DNA of 64,000 nt. It comes from Viola odorata (lineage: Eukaryota; Streptophyta; Magnoliopsida; Malpighiales; Violaceae). This document shows positions 35,287 through 47,604 of this stretch, one piece after another. The stretch's first letter is position 1; each line of letters starts with the position of its first letter. Below the pieces are notes generated by a model. That model was given only the letters and a program-made list of their open reading frames with translations, was not told the DNA's origin and did not search any database. A program made the position numbers and the translations under genes. The stretch covers positions 44,959,656 through 45,023,655 of the forward strand of contig OY829539.1 in assembly GCA_963691705.1 (NCBI GenBank), read 5' to 3'.

Positions 35287-37620
35287 TTACCTTGGCCCTG
35301 TAAAAGCTTCATCAGTGATGTCCACGGACTTCTCCTCGAATACACCAGTAATGTCATCAGCGCTAAATGCTTCCGACCCATAAAGCGCTATGAAGGAGTC
35401 AGCCATTATGGGCCCATAAATGCCTTGGCCCGCAGTCTCCTGGCAGTACCACTTAAACTTCTTCACCGACTCTTTTTCCAACGCGGCATTCCTATCCCTC
35501 TCTGCCGTCAATTCGGCATTAAGCGCGACAACTCTGGCAGCTTCCCGTTCAAGAACCTCTTCCATCTCTTTCTTGACAACCACTAGGGCCTCTGCCAAAT
35601 CCTGGCGCTCCCCAGATAACTTCCCCACTTCTTCCTACTTTCTAGCAAGTTCTTCTAAAACCTGGCGGTGGGTGTCACGCAGCTCATCGGAGGAAGAGGT
35701 GAGGGGAGCCACCTTTCTCATCATGTGTTTGGCCCAATAGTGGAAACTGTAGAAGGAGGAAAAAATATTAGAGTGCACCGAGCGCAGCTGCTCATCAGGA
35801 GTCTGAGAAAGAAATGCATCCTCCTCCTCTTAGAGCGATAACGCATGAGCAGCCAGAAATGAAGAAGTCGCAGAAGAGTCTTCACCTCCCACAGCTGCAA
35901 AGCCAGTCCTACACAGGCTACTCAGATCAATCTGGTGAGTAACGGGCCCAGAAGAGGCTAGCGAACTCAAATCAGCCATGAGACGAGGAGTAGCAATCTC
36001 TCCCTCGGAAGGTGGAAACACGAAAGCAGTCGTAGGAATAAAAAACAAGGTAGTTGGGGACGGAGGTTGGCGAGAAGACGCCCCCATACCAAGCCCAAAA
36101 GTATCATGAGAATGGAAGGGTGGAAAATCGGCTTCCAGTAGATCGGAGATGAAACCCACCACATGGGAAGCGGAAGGAGGAGGTGATGTGTAGAAGGAAC
36201 CAGGTGAAACATGAAAGGAGGACTCAGTGACTTCTGTAGTCCTCAAAGGGTCAGAAGTTTGGCCACCAGAAGGTACTTCTGAGATGAAGGCAGTACCGTG
36301 CTCCTCTTGACTGATAACGCGACCCCCCGACGTCCCTTCTGGTTCCACGCTATGTCGTGCCTTCTTACGACGCTCTTGGAACACGTGGGACAGATTCATC
36401 CTGTCGTCTAGGGAAGCACGAGCGGAAGCAGTGGCAGTCTCCTAGAAAGAGACATCACAAAAGGTAAAGAAATAGAAAAAAAAGGCGAGAAACAATCACA
36501 AAATGCATTTAAGATAATGAGAGAATAGAAAAGACGTCTACAGGAATAGCCTCATCAGCGGATGTTTCTGAAGAAGCAATTGTATCGGACGGAAGAGTAG
36601 GGGCGTTAACGCTTTTTGTCTTTCTCTTCTTGATAACACGAGGCCGAGAGGAAGATGCGTGAATAGGATTAACGGCAACAGAAATAGTCGAAACCAAAAT
36701 AGGGTTAATGCTGGCAGCTCCTTCACCAACCTGAGAAGAAGACGCTTGAACGAGGTTAACATCGGCAGCAACAACTTCCTCTTTTTCCTTCTTCTTTTGA
36801 GCTCTTTTTTCCCTCCTCCTAATACACTCGGGCTTCCAGCCACGCGGAGGAGCTGCACAATCGTGAGATAACGTCAGTGTTAGTATTTCCCAAAACAGCA
36901 AAGAAAATGGCAAAACACTCACCCTCAACACATTCTTGAAGGTTGATCCCGCATGCCAGTTTGCGAGTATGAACACTGAAGTTCAACTCGAGCAGTTTGT
37001 CTAGCCAACCTTGCTCGGGTGAAGGAAGAGGTTGTCGTCTACCCCAGGCCCCGTCCCTAATGTCGTGATTAAAACCAGTCCTCCACCAAGGACCGGGCAG
37101 ATTGATAATAAGAAACCCATTTTTCCAACTATCAATAGAAGACTCAAGATGCATGATCTTCCAGGTGAAGGGTTTTAGCGGTTCGTCATCATAACGGGGC
37201 GATATCGCTATTACGCCTCTACGACTATACAATTGAAAAAGAGAACGTAGTAAAAGGGAGGGAGAAGCAATCCCCTTAAATCTACAAAGTTTTATGAAGG
37301 CGTAAACACAACAGTATGTATTAGGGCTCAACTAGGCAGGATTTAAACCAAGTTCAGTAAATAGTTGTACCACTAAAGGGTCAAGAGGAAACTGGAAACC
37401 ATAGCTAAACATCTTGGCATACAAAATTCTACGGTTGCTGGGTAATTCACTATTGAGACAGCGAATTAGGGGCAACATCAACAGAACAGTCTTCAGAAAT
37501 GTGGGCATTATATTCATTTAACATCCGTTGGAGAACGGCCGGAGAAGTGATGGTGGAAACAATGTTTTCAATCTTCTCCTCCCCAATAGATTTGGGTTGA
37601 GGACCACGAGTTCTAGCCAT
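35287..37620 (-). pseudogene. Antisense ORF 1a of N3: Transposase_28/coiled-coil protein
   Basis: A spliced gene on the strand opposite to N3 pol. The ATG at 37620 opens MARTRGPQPKSIGEEKIENI. The N-terminal domain (NRRILYAKMFSYGFQFPLDP, GLNPA-stop-LSPNTYCCVYAFIKL) has the layout of the 'putative gypsy type transposon' domain (Transposase_28). Intron 1 is 36922-36853 (GTGAGT ... TGTGCAG, phase 1) and intron 2 is 36541-36442 (GTAGAC ... TTTCTAG, phase 0). Exon 2 has a basic block (ECIRRREKRAQKKKEKEE) and exon 3 ends in a coiled coil (GERQDLAEALVVVKKEMEEV). Damage: a two-base deletion near 37450, a stop at 37332-37334 (CAG to TAG), and stops near 35828 and 35636. N4 separates it from its presumed TATA box (49330-49335). 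Role unknown. Confidence 0.78.
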
Positions 37621-37653
37621 GATAACATTAAAAAAAGAAGAAAGTAACAGAGA

Positions 37654-37658
37654 AGAAC
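37654..37658. other. Left target duplication of N4 (AGAAC)
   Basis: AGAAC directly precedes LTR 1. The same five bases flank LTR 2 on both sides (47827-47831 and 49200-49204). Confidence 0.85.
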
Positions 37659-39011
37659 TGATCGGTTGTCGAACCCGTCAAAAATAAAAATAAAACCTGC
37701 AGTCAAGTGCACAATAAATTGTGTATAGTGGCAACAGGGTCGAACACAAAGATTAAGGGATTAACACTCTAGTCGATTTGTAAAACAAAGAGATCCAAAC
37801 AAGAAAGTAACAAATGGGGGGTTTTGGATGGTTGTTTTGATTATAAATTACCTAAAACAGTAGTAAAGGGAAAACAAAGGAGGAAATAAGTCAATAGAGA
37901 AGAGGTTCCCAGTAAGAATCTGTATCCGGTTGCAATTATGGTCAGCCGGTCATTGGTACAAGTATCGTCTACCCCGAGCCGATAGACACGCTATGGGGAC
38001 CAGGTACGCTTAGGTCCCCTGCTTACCTTCGTAATAGAAGCTACCCCAAGGTACGCTTATGGGGTAACCTTGACAGTCCGCCGTCCTCCAAGGTACGCTT
38101 ATGGAGACAATACTCGGCTGCCCATGAAGAGGAGGTAAGATGCGTCTAGGGCGAGACACTCAGTACGCTCGAGGCTCTACCCTAACGATCCGTTTAATCC
38201 AACTGGAGGAGACCAGGATCCCGATTACTTCCAGAATGGTTATCTACTTTACCCTGCAGCTTCGCGTTAGGTATAACCACAAGGATGATTATAATTCCCT
38301 AGTTTCAATTACTAGTTGATCAAGCTTGTAATTAACCCTAGACAATTTGACAATTAAATATTAAACAAGATAGATATTAGCCCAGAATATATGAAGCACA
38401 ATTTGATCTCATGGCTTCCCTTGCAACCTTCAATCGATTCTTACCAAGAACAAAAAGACTAGCCGCTCATATTAAAAGTAAAAACAAATAAATAAATAGA
38501 TTGCATAATTAAAAATAGAAGAGAAGAAGAAGAAATCCTATTTATTACCGGCCGGAGCAAAGCTCCGGTTTATTAAAAGAAAGAACAAGAGTGCTAAAGG
38601 CAAAAGTAGCGCCAAAGCTAGCAAAAAAGGGAGAGACCGAAATACCTAATTACTAAAAGTATTTATAGTTTATTACAATTAAAATTCCTAATCCGACTAG
38701 AATTATATTCCTCAATGGTCTTCTACTGAGATTGGGATCCTCAGAGGAATTAATGAGCAGATCTCGTGTTTCCTTTTTTTTGCGACAGTTTCCTTTTCTC
38801 GCTAGGACTCCGCTGCCTTCTGTGAACATTCAACTGCTTGGCCTAGCTGCTCCATTCCTTCCAAAAAATGAATAAAAGTGCTTCTTTTTGTATTTTCCTC
38901 TTAAATAGCCAAGATCTGTGAAAAGTAGAGAAACACAGCACCATTAGTAGCATAATGATATAAAAAGGCATATAAAAGAGGGAAGAATTATGCATAATAA
39001 ACGCTCTATCA
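37659..39011 (-). mobile_element. 3' LTR of N4 (LTR 1)
   Basis: On the plus strand TGATCGGTTG...CGCTCTATCA. Hairpin CCGGAGC AAA GCTCCGG at 38552-38568, flanked on the minus strand by AATAAA before and TAATAAATA after. Minus-strand TATA box (ACTATAAATAC) at about 38657-38670. Three GGTACGCTTA units lie at about 38005-38105. Confidence 0.9.
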
Positions 39012-40687
39012 AACATCACCACACTACCCCAATGCTCGCCCTCGAGCATTTAAACTTAAAAACAACATCACCTCGCCCGAAATACACAGCCTCAACCCAA
39101 ACACACGGAACACTGACCGCCTCCACTTATGCCTCGACCGAGCAGTACGCCACCCTCCAGCCTAGATGAACTCTGCACCACTCTTAAGGAATAACGAAAC
39201 TAGAAGAGTGGCTTTCCTACATCAACCTGCTGCAAGCAATCCACCCCGGGAAAAGTATTTATCGCTCATGCTCGGAAACAAAGTTAGGTGTTTACACTCA
39301 TCAATGCGAATGATAATGCACAAAAACTAAATTTGCAATAGCGAGCCGAGTACGGAGGACACATGCATGGGCAATCATATGATTATAGAAACTTTGCAAG
39401 GGTTGAATCAAGAAAATATGTTGGAGAAGAGGGTTCAAAAGAGAGAGAATGAAGAATAGAGACTTTTCTTAGCTGGAAAAAGGCAAAATGGTGAGAGAGC
39501 CTCCTGATGGTAATGGCAAGGGCAAGACAGAGAGCGCTGATGAAGAGTGTGGGTATCTTCTTCATTCGGAAAGTGCCGTTGGTCTTTTGATCTTCGTAGT
39601 GCCCTGCTCCAGTTCTGATTTTGTACCCCTTTTCTGTTCAAATTTTTTCATTTATTTATTTATTTATTTAATTTTTTAAGAAGAAGGAGAACAGAAAGGG
39701 AGCATACATGATATTTTGAGCTTTTGGATTGGAGCAGCAAGATTTCCCTCGGGCGTTTGATTTTCAGTACATGCTTGATGTTAACGGCTCGGCCTAGCAG
39801 TTGATTTCCGTATTGCTCGTTTGAATGCTTTGATTTGATTTGAATATCTAGGCCGAGTCGTCTGGAATCCCCACACTAGAGCTTTTGTTTCTCTGCTTTG
39901 CGTTCTGTGATTGCTTGCCATACTACTACTTTCAGCATCTCGATCTAGCAGTTGGACGAATGAATTTCTGCTTTTATTATCTGCTTCTGCTTTCGGCGTC
40001 TCGGTGCAGCAACTCGATACCCCCACATAGATGATTCTCTCTGCCCCACCTTACCACTGCCAGAGGACATCTCTCGCCTGCTAAGAAAAGAAAGGAATGG
40101 TTCAAGAAGTCAGAAAGGTGGTGAAATAAAGGGTTGAGCAGCAAGGGCAAGAGGATAAAAAGCAAGAAAAAAGATAACAAAGAAAAGTGCAAAGTTCCTA
40201 ATCACATCATCGCTTTCCCATGTCTAAACATACCTATACTCATGGGTCTCATGCAAATCCAGCCAGCATAGAATCATGCATCCACTCATCAAGAAAATAT
40301 GGCAATGAAAGCTCAAAAACTCACAGGGCAGAATACAATGATTGCAAGCAACTAGGGCAAGACATAGTCATAAGAGCTAACAGGCAATATGGTGTGCAAG
40401 CGGTTTTGGTGCAGTGGGTGAAGTGTCTGTGTGTAGTGGGCCTACTCTTTGCATTCCATCAAAAGTGATTTCAAAACAGGGGTAGTGCAATGAGTTGAAA
40501 ACCAGTGTGTGGAACAATTCCAAAACATGCAAATGCAAGGCAAACAGTCATGCAATACGATAATAATCATACAGTCATGCAAACATGTCAAAAATGCATA
40601 AAAATATATCACAAAAGTATGAAATCCCTCCCCACACTAAAGCAAAACACCATCCTCGGTGTGGAGAAGGGAATCAACCAACGGAGT
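39012..40687 (-). other. Polypurine tract and non-coding 3' interior of N4
   Basis: The plus-strand AACATCACCACACTACCCC at the LTR edge is the complement of a slightly altered polypurine tract (GTGTGGTGATGTT). The rest matches the non-coding interior of N2 in outline (CCCCAATGCT..CCTCGAGCATT; CATGCATGGGCAATCA), without a gene. Confidence 0.65.
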
Positions 40688-43082
40688 TCAAAGGAAAGAG
40701 AGGGAAAGGGAGAAAGGAAATTGTGCACCGGGGTAATTAAAGTACAAAAACAACCCGAAGGCAGTGGGAGAAGAGTTTGGGGGAGATATCAATGGGCTAG
40801 CAGGAGGACGCAGCCTCGAAGATAGCTCATCAGGGATGTTCTGGAGAAGTGAAATGACCGTCCGTAGGAGGGCGTTCGTCTCAGCCATATCAGCAGCAGG
40901 AGGAGCATCAGTAGCTATGTCAGCATCAGCTCGCCCGGGACGCTCATCGCTCGGTGGGGGGACAGGGGAAGGAGGGGCAGAAGCTGCATTGAGGTCAGGC
41001 TACTAGAATGCTCCACCATTCTGGGCGCTCCAAACTCGCTTCGCACCGCTAGTGTAACCTTTGCTGAAAGACAAAACATGACCCGTCAAGTGCAAATGAC
41101 CCATACCATCGAGGGTACGGGAATCAAGTAACTTATAGCCAACGGGAATAAAGAGGTCACAACTGGACACGTCAAGAGCACGTTGTTCAACAGCCAAGCG
41201 AGTGATAAGGGAACCAAGAATAGGATTGCGGTTACAAGTGATGATAGCATGCAATTCATGAGCAATCCAGTACCCTAGGTTGGCCTTATGGCCGTTATGC
41301 ATACACCATAAAAAGAATAGTTCTTGGACAGAGAGGGTGCCCGAAGATTGCATCTTGCCCGCGAAGTTGAGAGCAAGGAAACGGTGTAAGATACGAAGGG
41401 CAGGGTCACGCAGCTCATGGCCTTTTGAGGGTCAGGAGTTGTACTTGGCCTTAGGATTGCCAGTAAGCTCCCCTGAAGGCACTGGTGACATCAAACTCAG
41501 GGGGGTAAGCAGCGTATGCCCCGAGATACCATGAGGCACCCAAATCAGACTCTTTGGCAAAGCCAAGCATAACATTAAACCTATCAATAGACAGGTGCTC
41601 CCAAACATTCATCAAGCGAAAATTGACCACTGTATTAGCCCCTAAATGCATGCTACCCTTTCCTTTTAGTTTAAGCCTAGCATTATCAAACCAAAAAGAC
41701 GTGAAGAATTCATGGCTTAACTCAAGGAATGTGGGGTGCTCAAAGTTAAACAGAGGACGCCAGCCAATATTATCAATTAAAACATTCACCCTAGTAGCTA
41801 TACCCATTTTCTCTAAAAATTCGGCATCAAGTTGAGCACAAGGGGAGACAAGAATGACATGCAAAGATAACAACCTATCATTGCTGGGCTTATCAGGAAA
41901 GTCCAGCCAACCATGAAGATGAGCGAGGTCAGGTGTTACCTGGGCAAAGGGCACGGCTGTGCCTGCTCTAGTGTGGGCAAAACGAGCGGTCGGGGTGGGC
42001 ATCGCTGTCTTGACCGAGCTGCTGGTGGTACGGGTAGATTTTCTAGGCTTTGAGGAAGCTGCTGGTGTAGCAGGCGCTTTGCGTTTCAGGTGAATGGGGG
42101 ATGGTACCTCGACTTCCATATCCATGGAGGTGTCCTCCGTGGATTCAGTGGTGATAGAAGGAACAAAAGCCTCATCCTCATAGTCATCGTCATCGTCCAC
42201 GGGAACCAGAAGCTTGACTTGCTTTGGCTTGCCCTCGGTGTAGCAGACGGGCTCAATCAGGCGGCCACGAGATGTCACACCACGACCCATGGGCAAACCG
42301 CTGGGTCCGGGAACATATCTAGTGACCTGGACATCAACTTTAGATGTCCAAGTGGTGGCTATGCTCTGGGCGGCTGTCGTCGCAGGCGGACCAATAGGAG
42401 CGTCGTCCTCATCCTCCTCCTCTGACCCTTCTTTGGAGCCTTCTTCATCGGATCCCTCCCCTGATTCCTCCTCCTCTTCGCCGGATTCTTCCTCGCCTGA
42501 GGAACTGCCAGATGTGGAAGGCGCTTTAGGAGTGGTAGTAGCCGTCGTGCCGGAGGCACTCGGCGGCTCAGCGGTTAACGAAGCGGGCTGGTCGTTGGTA
42601 GCCGTCTCGATGGAGTCCTCGGGGTCGCCGGATGAGGATTCATACTCGCCGGACGATGCCTCGTCGTCGGCTGTAGGGGCTTTTGGCGGAGTCACGACGG
42701 TGGTGGGAATGGGGGTTGGTTTTGGTGATGGAGGAGTGGGTTTGGGTGGGGGTGTGAGGAGTGGTCTGGCCGTTGGTGTCTTAACGACCGTTGGGGTGGA
42801 TGGTGGCCTCTTGGCAGTGGAAGTGGTGGTCTCGACAGTGGTGATGGCCGGAGCAACTGGGGTAGTAGCAGCGACTGTGGTGGTCGGCTGCGGTTGTTGT
42901 GGTGAAGAGAGAGGAGTGGGTTTTTTCTGTGGTGATTTCTTAATGGTGGTGGGTGGTGTACCAGCGACGGCAGAGATGCCGGCTGCAGCAGGGGTGATGG
43001 GAGTGGTGGCGGTTAGAGTGCCTTGGGAACGACGACCAGATGGACGGTCGGAGCATCCAACACTTTTCTTGGAGCGAGCCAT
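40688..43082 (-). pseudogene. Env-position ORF of N4, ATHILA ORF-1-like
   Basis: Better preserved than its N2 homologue: the first 543 codons (43082-41451) are open. It starts MARSKKSVGCSDRPSG, then a Thr/Pro-rich segment, then acidic Ser/Glu-rich runs (GSSSGEEESGEEEEESGEGS). The conserved domain starts near LAHLHGWLDFPDKPSNDRLL, with LIDNIGWRPLFNFEHPTFLE and HLSIDRFNVMLGFAKESDLG. A frameshift near 41455 leads into VQELFFLWCMHNGHKANLGY, and a stop near 41004 is followed by ALLRTVISLLQNIPDELSSR, which N2 also has at its C-terminus. No clear membrane anchor or signal peptide is visible, so an envelope function is not supported by sequence. Resembles the ATHILA ORF-1 family in order of motifs. 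Confidence 0.78.
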
Positions 43083-43533
43083 GGAGAAGTTGTAGAGGTT
43101 TCGTGAGGGGAGAGAAAGTTGGAGAAAAAGGAGAAGATGGAAGGTAAAGTGGAAAGAAAAGGGAAGAAAGTGTTCTCCCTTTATGGCTATCAGCTGCTAG
43201 CCATTGCTCACGTGCGGATGTGGCGGCTGGTGATTGGGGCCCATCAAATCCCAACTGTCACGCTCCCAACACTATCCTGATCAGGAAATTCAAAAATTGG
43301 AATTGAGTGAGATATGGAAAGGGAATTAAAATAAAATTGAGGAATAAAAGGAATAGAGGGAAAGAATTAAAAATAAATGAGGAAGAAATGGGAATAGATT
43401 TAGGGATGGAGAAAATCAAGGAATAAATTTAAAAAAAATGGAATTTAGGAAAATAACGAAAAGGGCTAGAAACGTGGGTTGCCTCCCACAAGCGTCGCCG
43501 TTAGCGTCTCGGCCTAGATGTTGGTGACCATTA
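43083..43533 (-). other. Spacer between pol and the env-position ORF of N4
   Basis: Non-coding, A-rich. CGTGGGTTGCCTCCCAC near 43473 is shared with N2. Confidence 0.5.
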
Positions 43534-46500
43534 TCAGAGTTGGTCGGGTGGCTCGGCGACATCCATCTCCTCTACGATGAATGGCTTGAGCCCCTCATAA
43601 AATACCTTGAGGCGGTGTCCATTGACCTTGAAGGTAACTCCAGTATCCAAACTTCGAATCTCAACGGCGCCATGGTCATAAACGGTTGTGACAACGAATG
43701 GACCGGTCCACTTGGACTTCAACTTTCCTGAAAACAACCTCAAACGAGAGTTATATAGCAGGACTTTCTGTCCGATAGTGAAAGATTTATGAGATAGAAG
43801 TTTATCATGGTAGACCTTCGTCTTGCCCTTGTAGATGAGGGCATTCTCGTAGGCATCATCATGAAGCTCTTCTAACTCTTGAATTTGCAATTTGCGATGT
43901 TGTCCAGCTTCATCGAGGTTGAAATTGGCTTTCCGGATGGCCCAGAAGGCTTGATGCTCTATCTCAACAGGTAAGTGGCAAGGTTTGCCGTAGACAAGTC
44001 GATAGGGGGTCATGCCAATGGGAGTCTTGAACGTCGTTCGATAGGCCCATAAAGCATCGTCAAGCTTTGAGCTCCAGTCCTTGCGGGATTGGTTGACAGT
44101 CTTTTCCAAAACTGACTTGATCTCACGGTTAGACACCTCGGCCTGACCGTTGGTCTGCGGGTGATAAGTTGTGGAGACACGATGTGTAACTCCGTACTTA
44201 TTGAGCAAGTTGATGATGACTCGATTGCAGAAATGGGTTCCACGATCACTGATAAGGGCGCGTGGGGTTCCAAACCTACTAAAAATATGAGAGCGAAGAA
44301 AGGCTGCAACCACTTTAGAATCATCAGTTCTGGTCGCCTTAGCCTCAACCCATTTAGAAACATAGTCCACCGTGAGGAGAATGTATATATTTTCAAACGA
44401 ATTATGGAAGGGACCCATAAAATCAATGCCCCAAATATCAAAAATTTCACAAGCAATAATACCTATGAGCGTCATCTGGTTTCGGGCACCAATATTACCT
44501 GTGCTCTGACAGCGTGGGCAAGCAGCATAGAACATGTAGCTGTCTTTGAAAATTGAGGGCCAGTAGAGTCCTGCTTCCAGAACTTTCATGGTCGTCTTCT
44601 TAGCTGCAAAGAGACAGTCCTTTAGTGGAAGAGTGAAAGAATCTGAGGATGGAAGGAATATCATCGGTGGTAACGCATCGTCGTATGATTTGATCCGAGC
44701 AGAACTTCCAAAGGTAGGGGTTGTCCCATGTATAAGACCTAGCTTGTCTTCTGATACGCTTCTACTCTGAGGGGGGTGAATCTGCTGGAAAGTGACCTAA
44801 GGCACAGAAATTAGCTATATCAGTAAACCAAGGGTATTCAACGGCTTGGGCAAGACATCGTTGTTCATCAGGGAACGTATCGCGAATAGGAATCAGTGAG
44901 TCATCCGTCTGGGCAGACAAGCGGCTCAAATGATCAGCGACTGAATTCTCAGTTCCTTTCTTGTCTTTGATTTCGAGATTGAACTCCTGAAGCAAGAGTA
45001 TCCATCGGATAAGGCGAGGCTTGGCATCCAGCTTGGTCAAGAGGCACCGGAGGGCGGTGAGGTCTGAAAGACGGTCACCTTTGTTCCCAAAAGGTACTGA
45101 CATAATTTTTCCAAAGCAAAAACCAAGGCTAGGAGTTCCTTTTCGGTAGTCGTGTAGTTCCGTTGGGTAAGATCCATGAGTTTGGAGGCGTAGTAGATGA
45201 CATAAACCTCTCGGTCTTTCTTCTGTCCCAACACTGCTCCCAATGCATTATTACTCACATCACACATAATTTCGAATGGAATTGTCCAATTTGGTACGCG
45301 AATAATGGGGGCGGAGATGAGCTTCTGTTTGAGGAGGTCGAATGCGGCTTTACAGTTAGCGTCGAAGATGAACTCAATGTCTCGCTGTAGCAGTTGACAC
45401 ATCAGCTGTGTGACCTTGGAGAAATCCTTGATGAATCTCCTGTAGAACCCTGCATGACCAAGAAAAGAACGTACTTCGCGTACACAAGTAGGATATGGAA
45501 GAGATTTGATTACCTCTATTTTGGCCTTATCTACCTCAATGCCTTTGTGGGATACAATGTGACCTAAAATCAGTCCCTGGTCTACCATAAAATGGCACTT
45601 CTCAAAATTAAGGACAAGGTTAGTTTCACACATCTTTGTAAAACTTTTCGTAAAGTGAGTAAACATTCGGGAAAAGAATTACCGTAGACGGTGAAATCGT
45701 CCATAAATACCTCAATGCCATTTTCAACGAGCTCGGAGAAGATACTGACCATGCAACGCTGGAATGTGGCAGGAGCGTTGCAAATACCGAAAGGCATCCT
45801 CCTGTAGGCAAATGTACCGAAGGGACAGGTGAAGGTTGTCTTGTCTTGATCGTCTAGGGCAACCGGTATCTAGTGAAATCCTAAGTAACCATCGAGGCAG
45901 CAATAATGTGTCTTCCCAGCTAGGTGTTCCAGCATCTAGTCAATAAATGGCAATGGGAAGTGATCCTTCCTCATGGCGGCGTTTAATCGACGATAGTCAA
46001 TACAAACGCGCCATCCGTTCTGTATGCGAGTGGGAATCTGTTTGCCGTTCTATCCGGTGGTGATTGTGATACCTGTCTTCGTCGGGACGACTTAAACTGG
46101 GTTGACCCATGTACTGTCCGAGATAGGGTAGATCACACCAGCGTCGAATAGCTTTAGTATTTCCTTCTTAACGACCTCCATCATTGGGGGGTTAAGACGG
46201 CATTGTGGTTGACGAACGGACTTGCTAGCATTATCTAGGTGTATCCGATGAGTGCACAAGGCTGGAGACAGTCCTTTGATGTCTGCTATTGTCCACCCAA
46301 TAGCTTTCTTAAATTCCTTCAGTAAGGTGACGAGGGTTGTCTCTTCATCAGTGTCCAGTTTGCTGGAGATGATCACGGGCAGAGAATCATTGCCTCTGAG
46401 GTAGGCATACTTCAGATGCGCGGGTAAGACTTTAAGTTCTAAATTCGGGGCCTGCATAATGGAAGGAGGAATCTTAGTGTATTCAGAAGGTAGAGGAGTT

Positions 46501-47579
46501 ACCACCATTTTGAAGGGAGAATGAGGGGTGGTTTCCAAAACAACAACGATCTCGCGCAGGTTAGATGGGGTGACGAATTTGGAGTCTAAGTGATCCATGG
46601 CTGCGAAATTGACACTATTGGCTAGGGCAAGCTGTAGAGAGTCAACAGAAAATAAGTCAGCAATTTCCTCAACATCTGGATCAATAATATCAATAAAGTT
46701 AAGGCTCAAAAATTCAGAAGGAAAACGCATAGCATCAAGCATGCTGAATCGGATGATCTGTCTGTCAAACTCGAGCGTAATGGACGCATCATGGACGTCG
46801 ATCTTGGCACGGGCATTCCTAAGGAAGGGTCGGCCTAGAAGAACATCGGAGGGTATGGTACCCTGCTCGTCTTCCATGCTGATCACATAGAAATCGGTCG
46901 AGAAGAAGAGACTACCAACTTGGACGAGGACGTCCTCAATGATGCCTTCCGGATAGATTACTGACCGATCCGCCAATTGGATGACGACTCGTGTTGGCTT
47001 CAGTGGTCCGAGGCCTAGTCTGGCGAAGATCGTCAAAGGCAAGACGTTGATACCTGCACCTAAGCCACACATAGCTTTTCCAATGTCAGTGCCCCCAAGT
47101 TTGCAAGGGATGGTAAACATCCCCGGGTCTGCACACTTTGGAGGGATTTTTCTTTGAATAACAGCGAAGACATTAACACCCACACTAATTTTGTTCACGC
47201 CTGCCAATTTGCTTTTGTTAGTGCATAAAGATTTCAGAAACTTAGCATAACGTGGAACGCTTTTGATAGCCTGTAAAAGTGAAATGTTAATTTGAACTTT
47301 ATTGAACAAGTCAAAAAATTCTTTTTCCTCTTTATCTTTTTTCTTTTTGACTAACCTGTGTGGGAATGGAGGCTCAAGGACTTTAATGATGAAATCTTCA
47401 GAGAATTCAAACTTCTCATCGATTTTAATTGGGGTACCTGGTTTCCTGGAGGTGTAGACCTTTTTTTCTTTTTCGGCAGTGACTTCTACATCGTCAGCGG
47501 CAGCTGTGGAATCTGGGAGTTCAGCTTCTCGGGCAAGTGGCTCGCGGTCAGGTAAATACGTGCCACTACGAAATGGCAC
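43534..47579 (-). pseudogene. gag C-terminus and pol of N4
   Basis: The first frame (47579-46092, 495 codons) carries the pre-protease block (FFDLFNKVQINISLLQAIKS), the protease, and the RT entry region (LKLFDAGVIYPI). At the protease active site MCGLGAGINVLP has Gly where this family has the catalytic Asp. RT follows with stops: WVCIDYRRLNAAMRKDHFPL, CCLDGY, FGICNAPATFQRCM and the catalytic FMDD near 45700. RNase H: LGAVLGQKKDREVYVIYYAS. The integrase frame 44664-43534 is fully open: HHCC remnant (CPRCQ), [27 protein letters not shown], then [10 protein letters not shown]. Frameshifts lie near 45660 and 45040, stops at 46090 and elsewhere. The whole cannot be translated, though each domain is recognisable. 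Confidence 0.9.
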
Positions 47580-47604
47580 AGGCCCCGTGCATAGGATTGG
47601 CTTC

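Noticed and set aside
42289..43095. Plus-strand frame opposite the env-position ORF of N4
   Set aside because: A Gly/Val/Ser-rich shadow of the Thr/Pro/Ala-rich coding strand. No motifs; the minus strand is supported by homology with N2. The frame at 28473-28958 is the same kind of shadow in N2.
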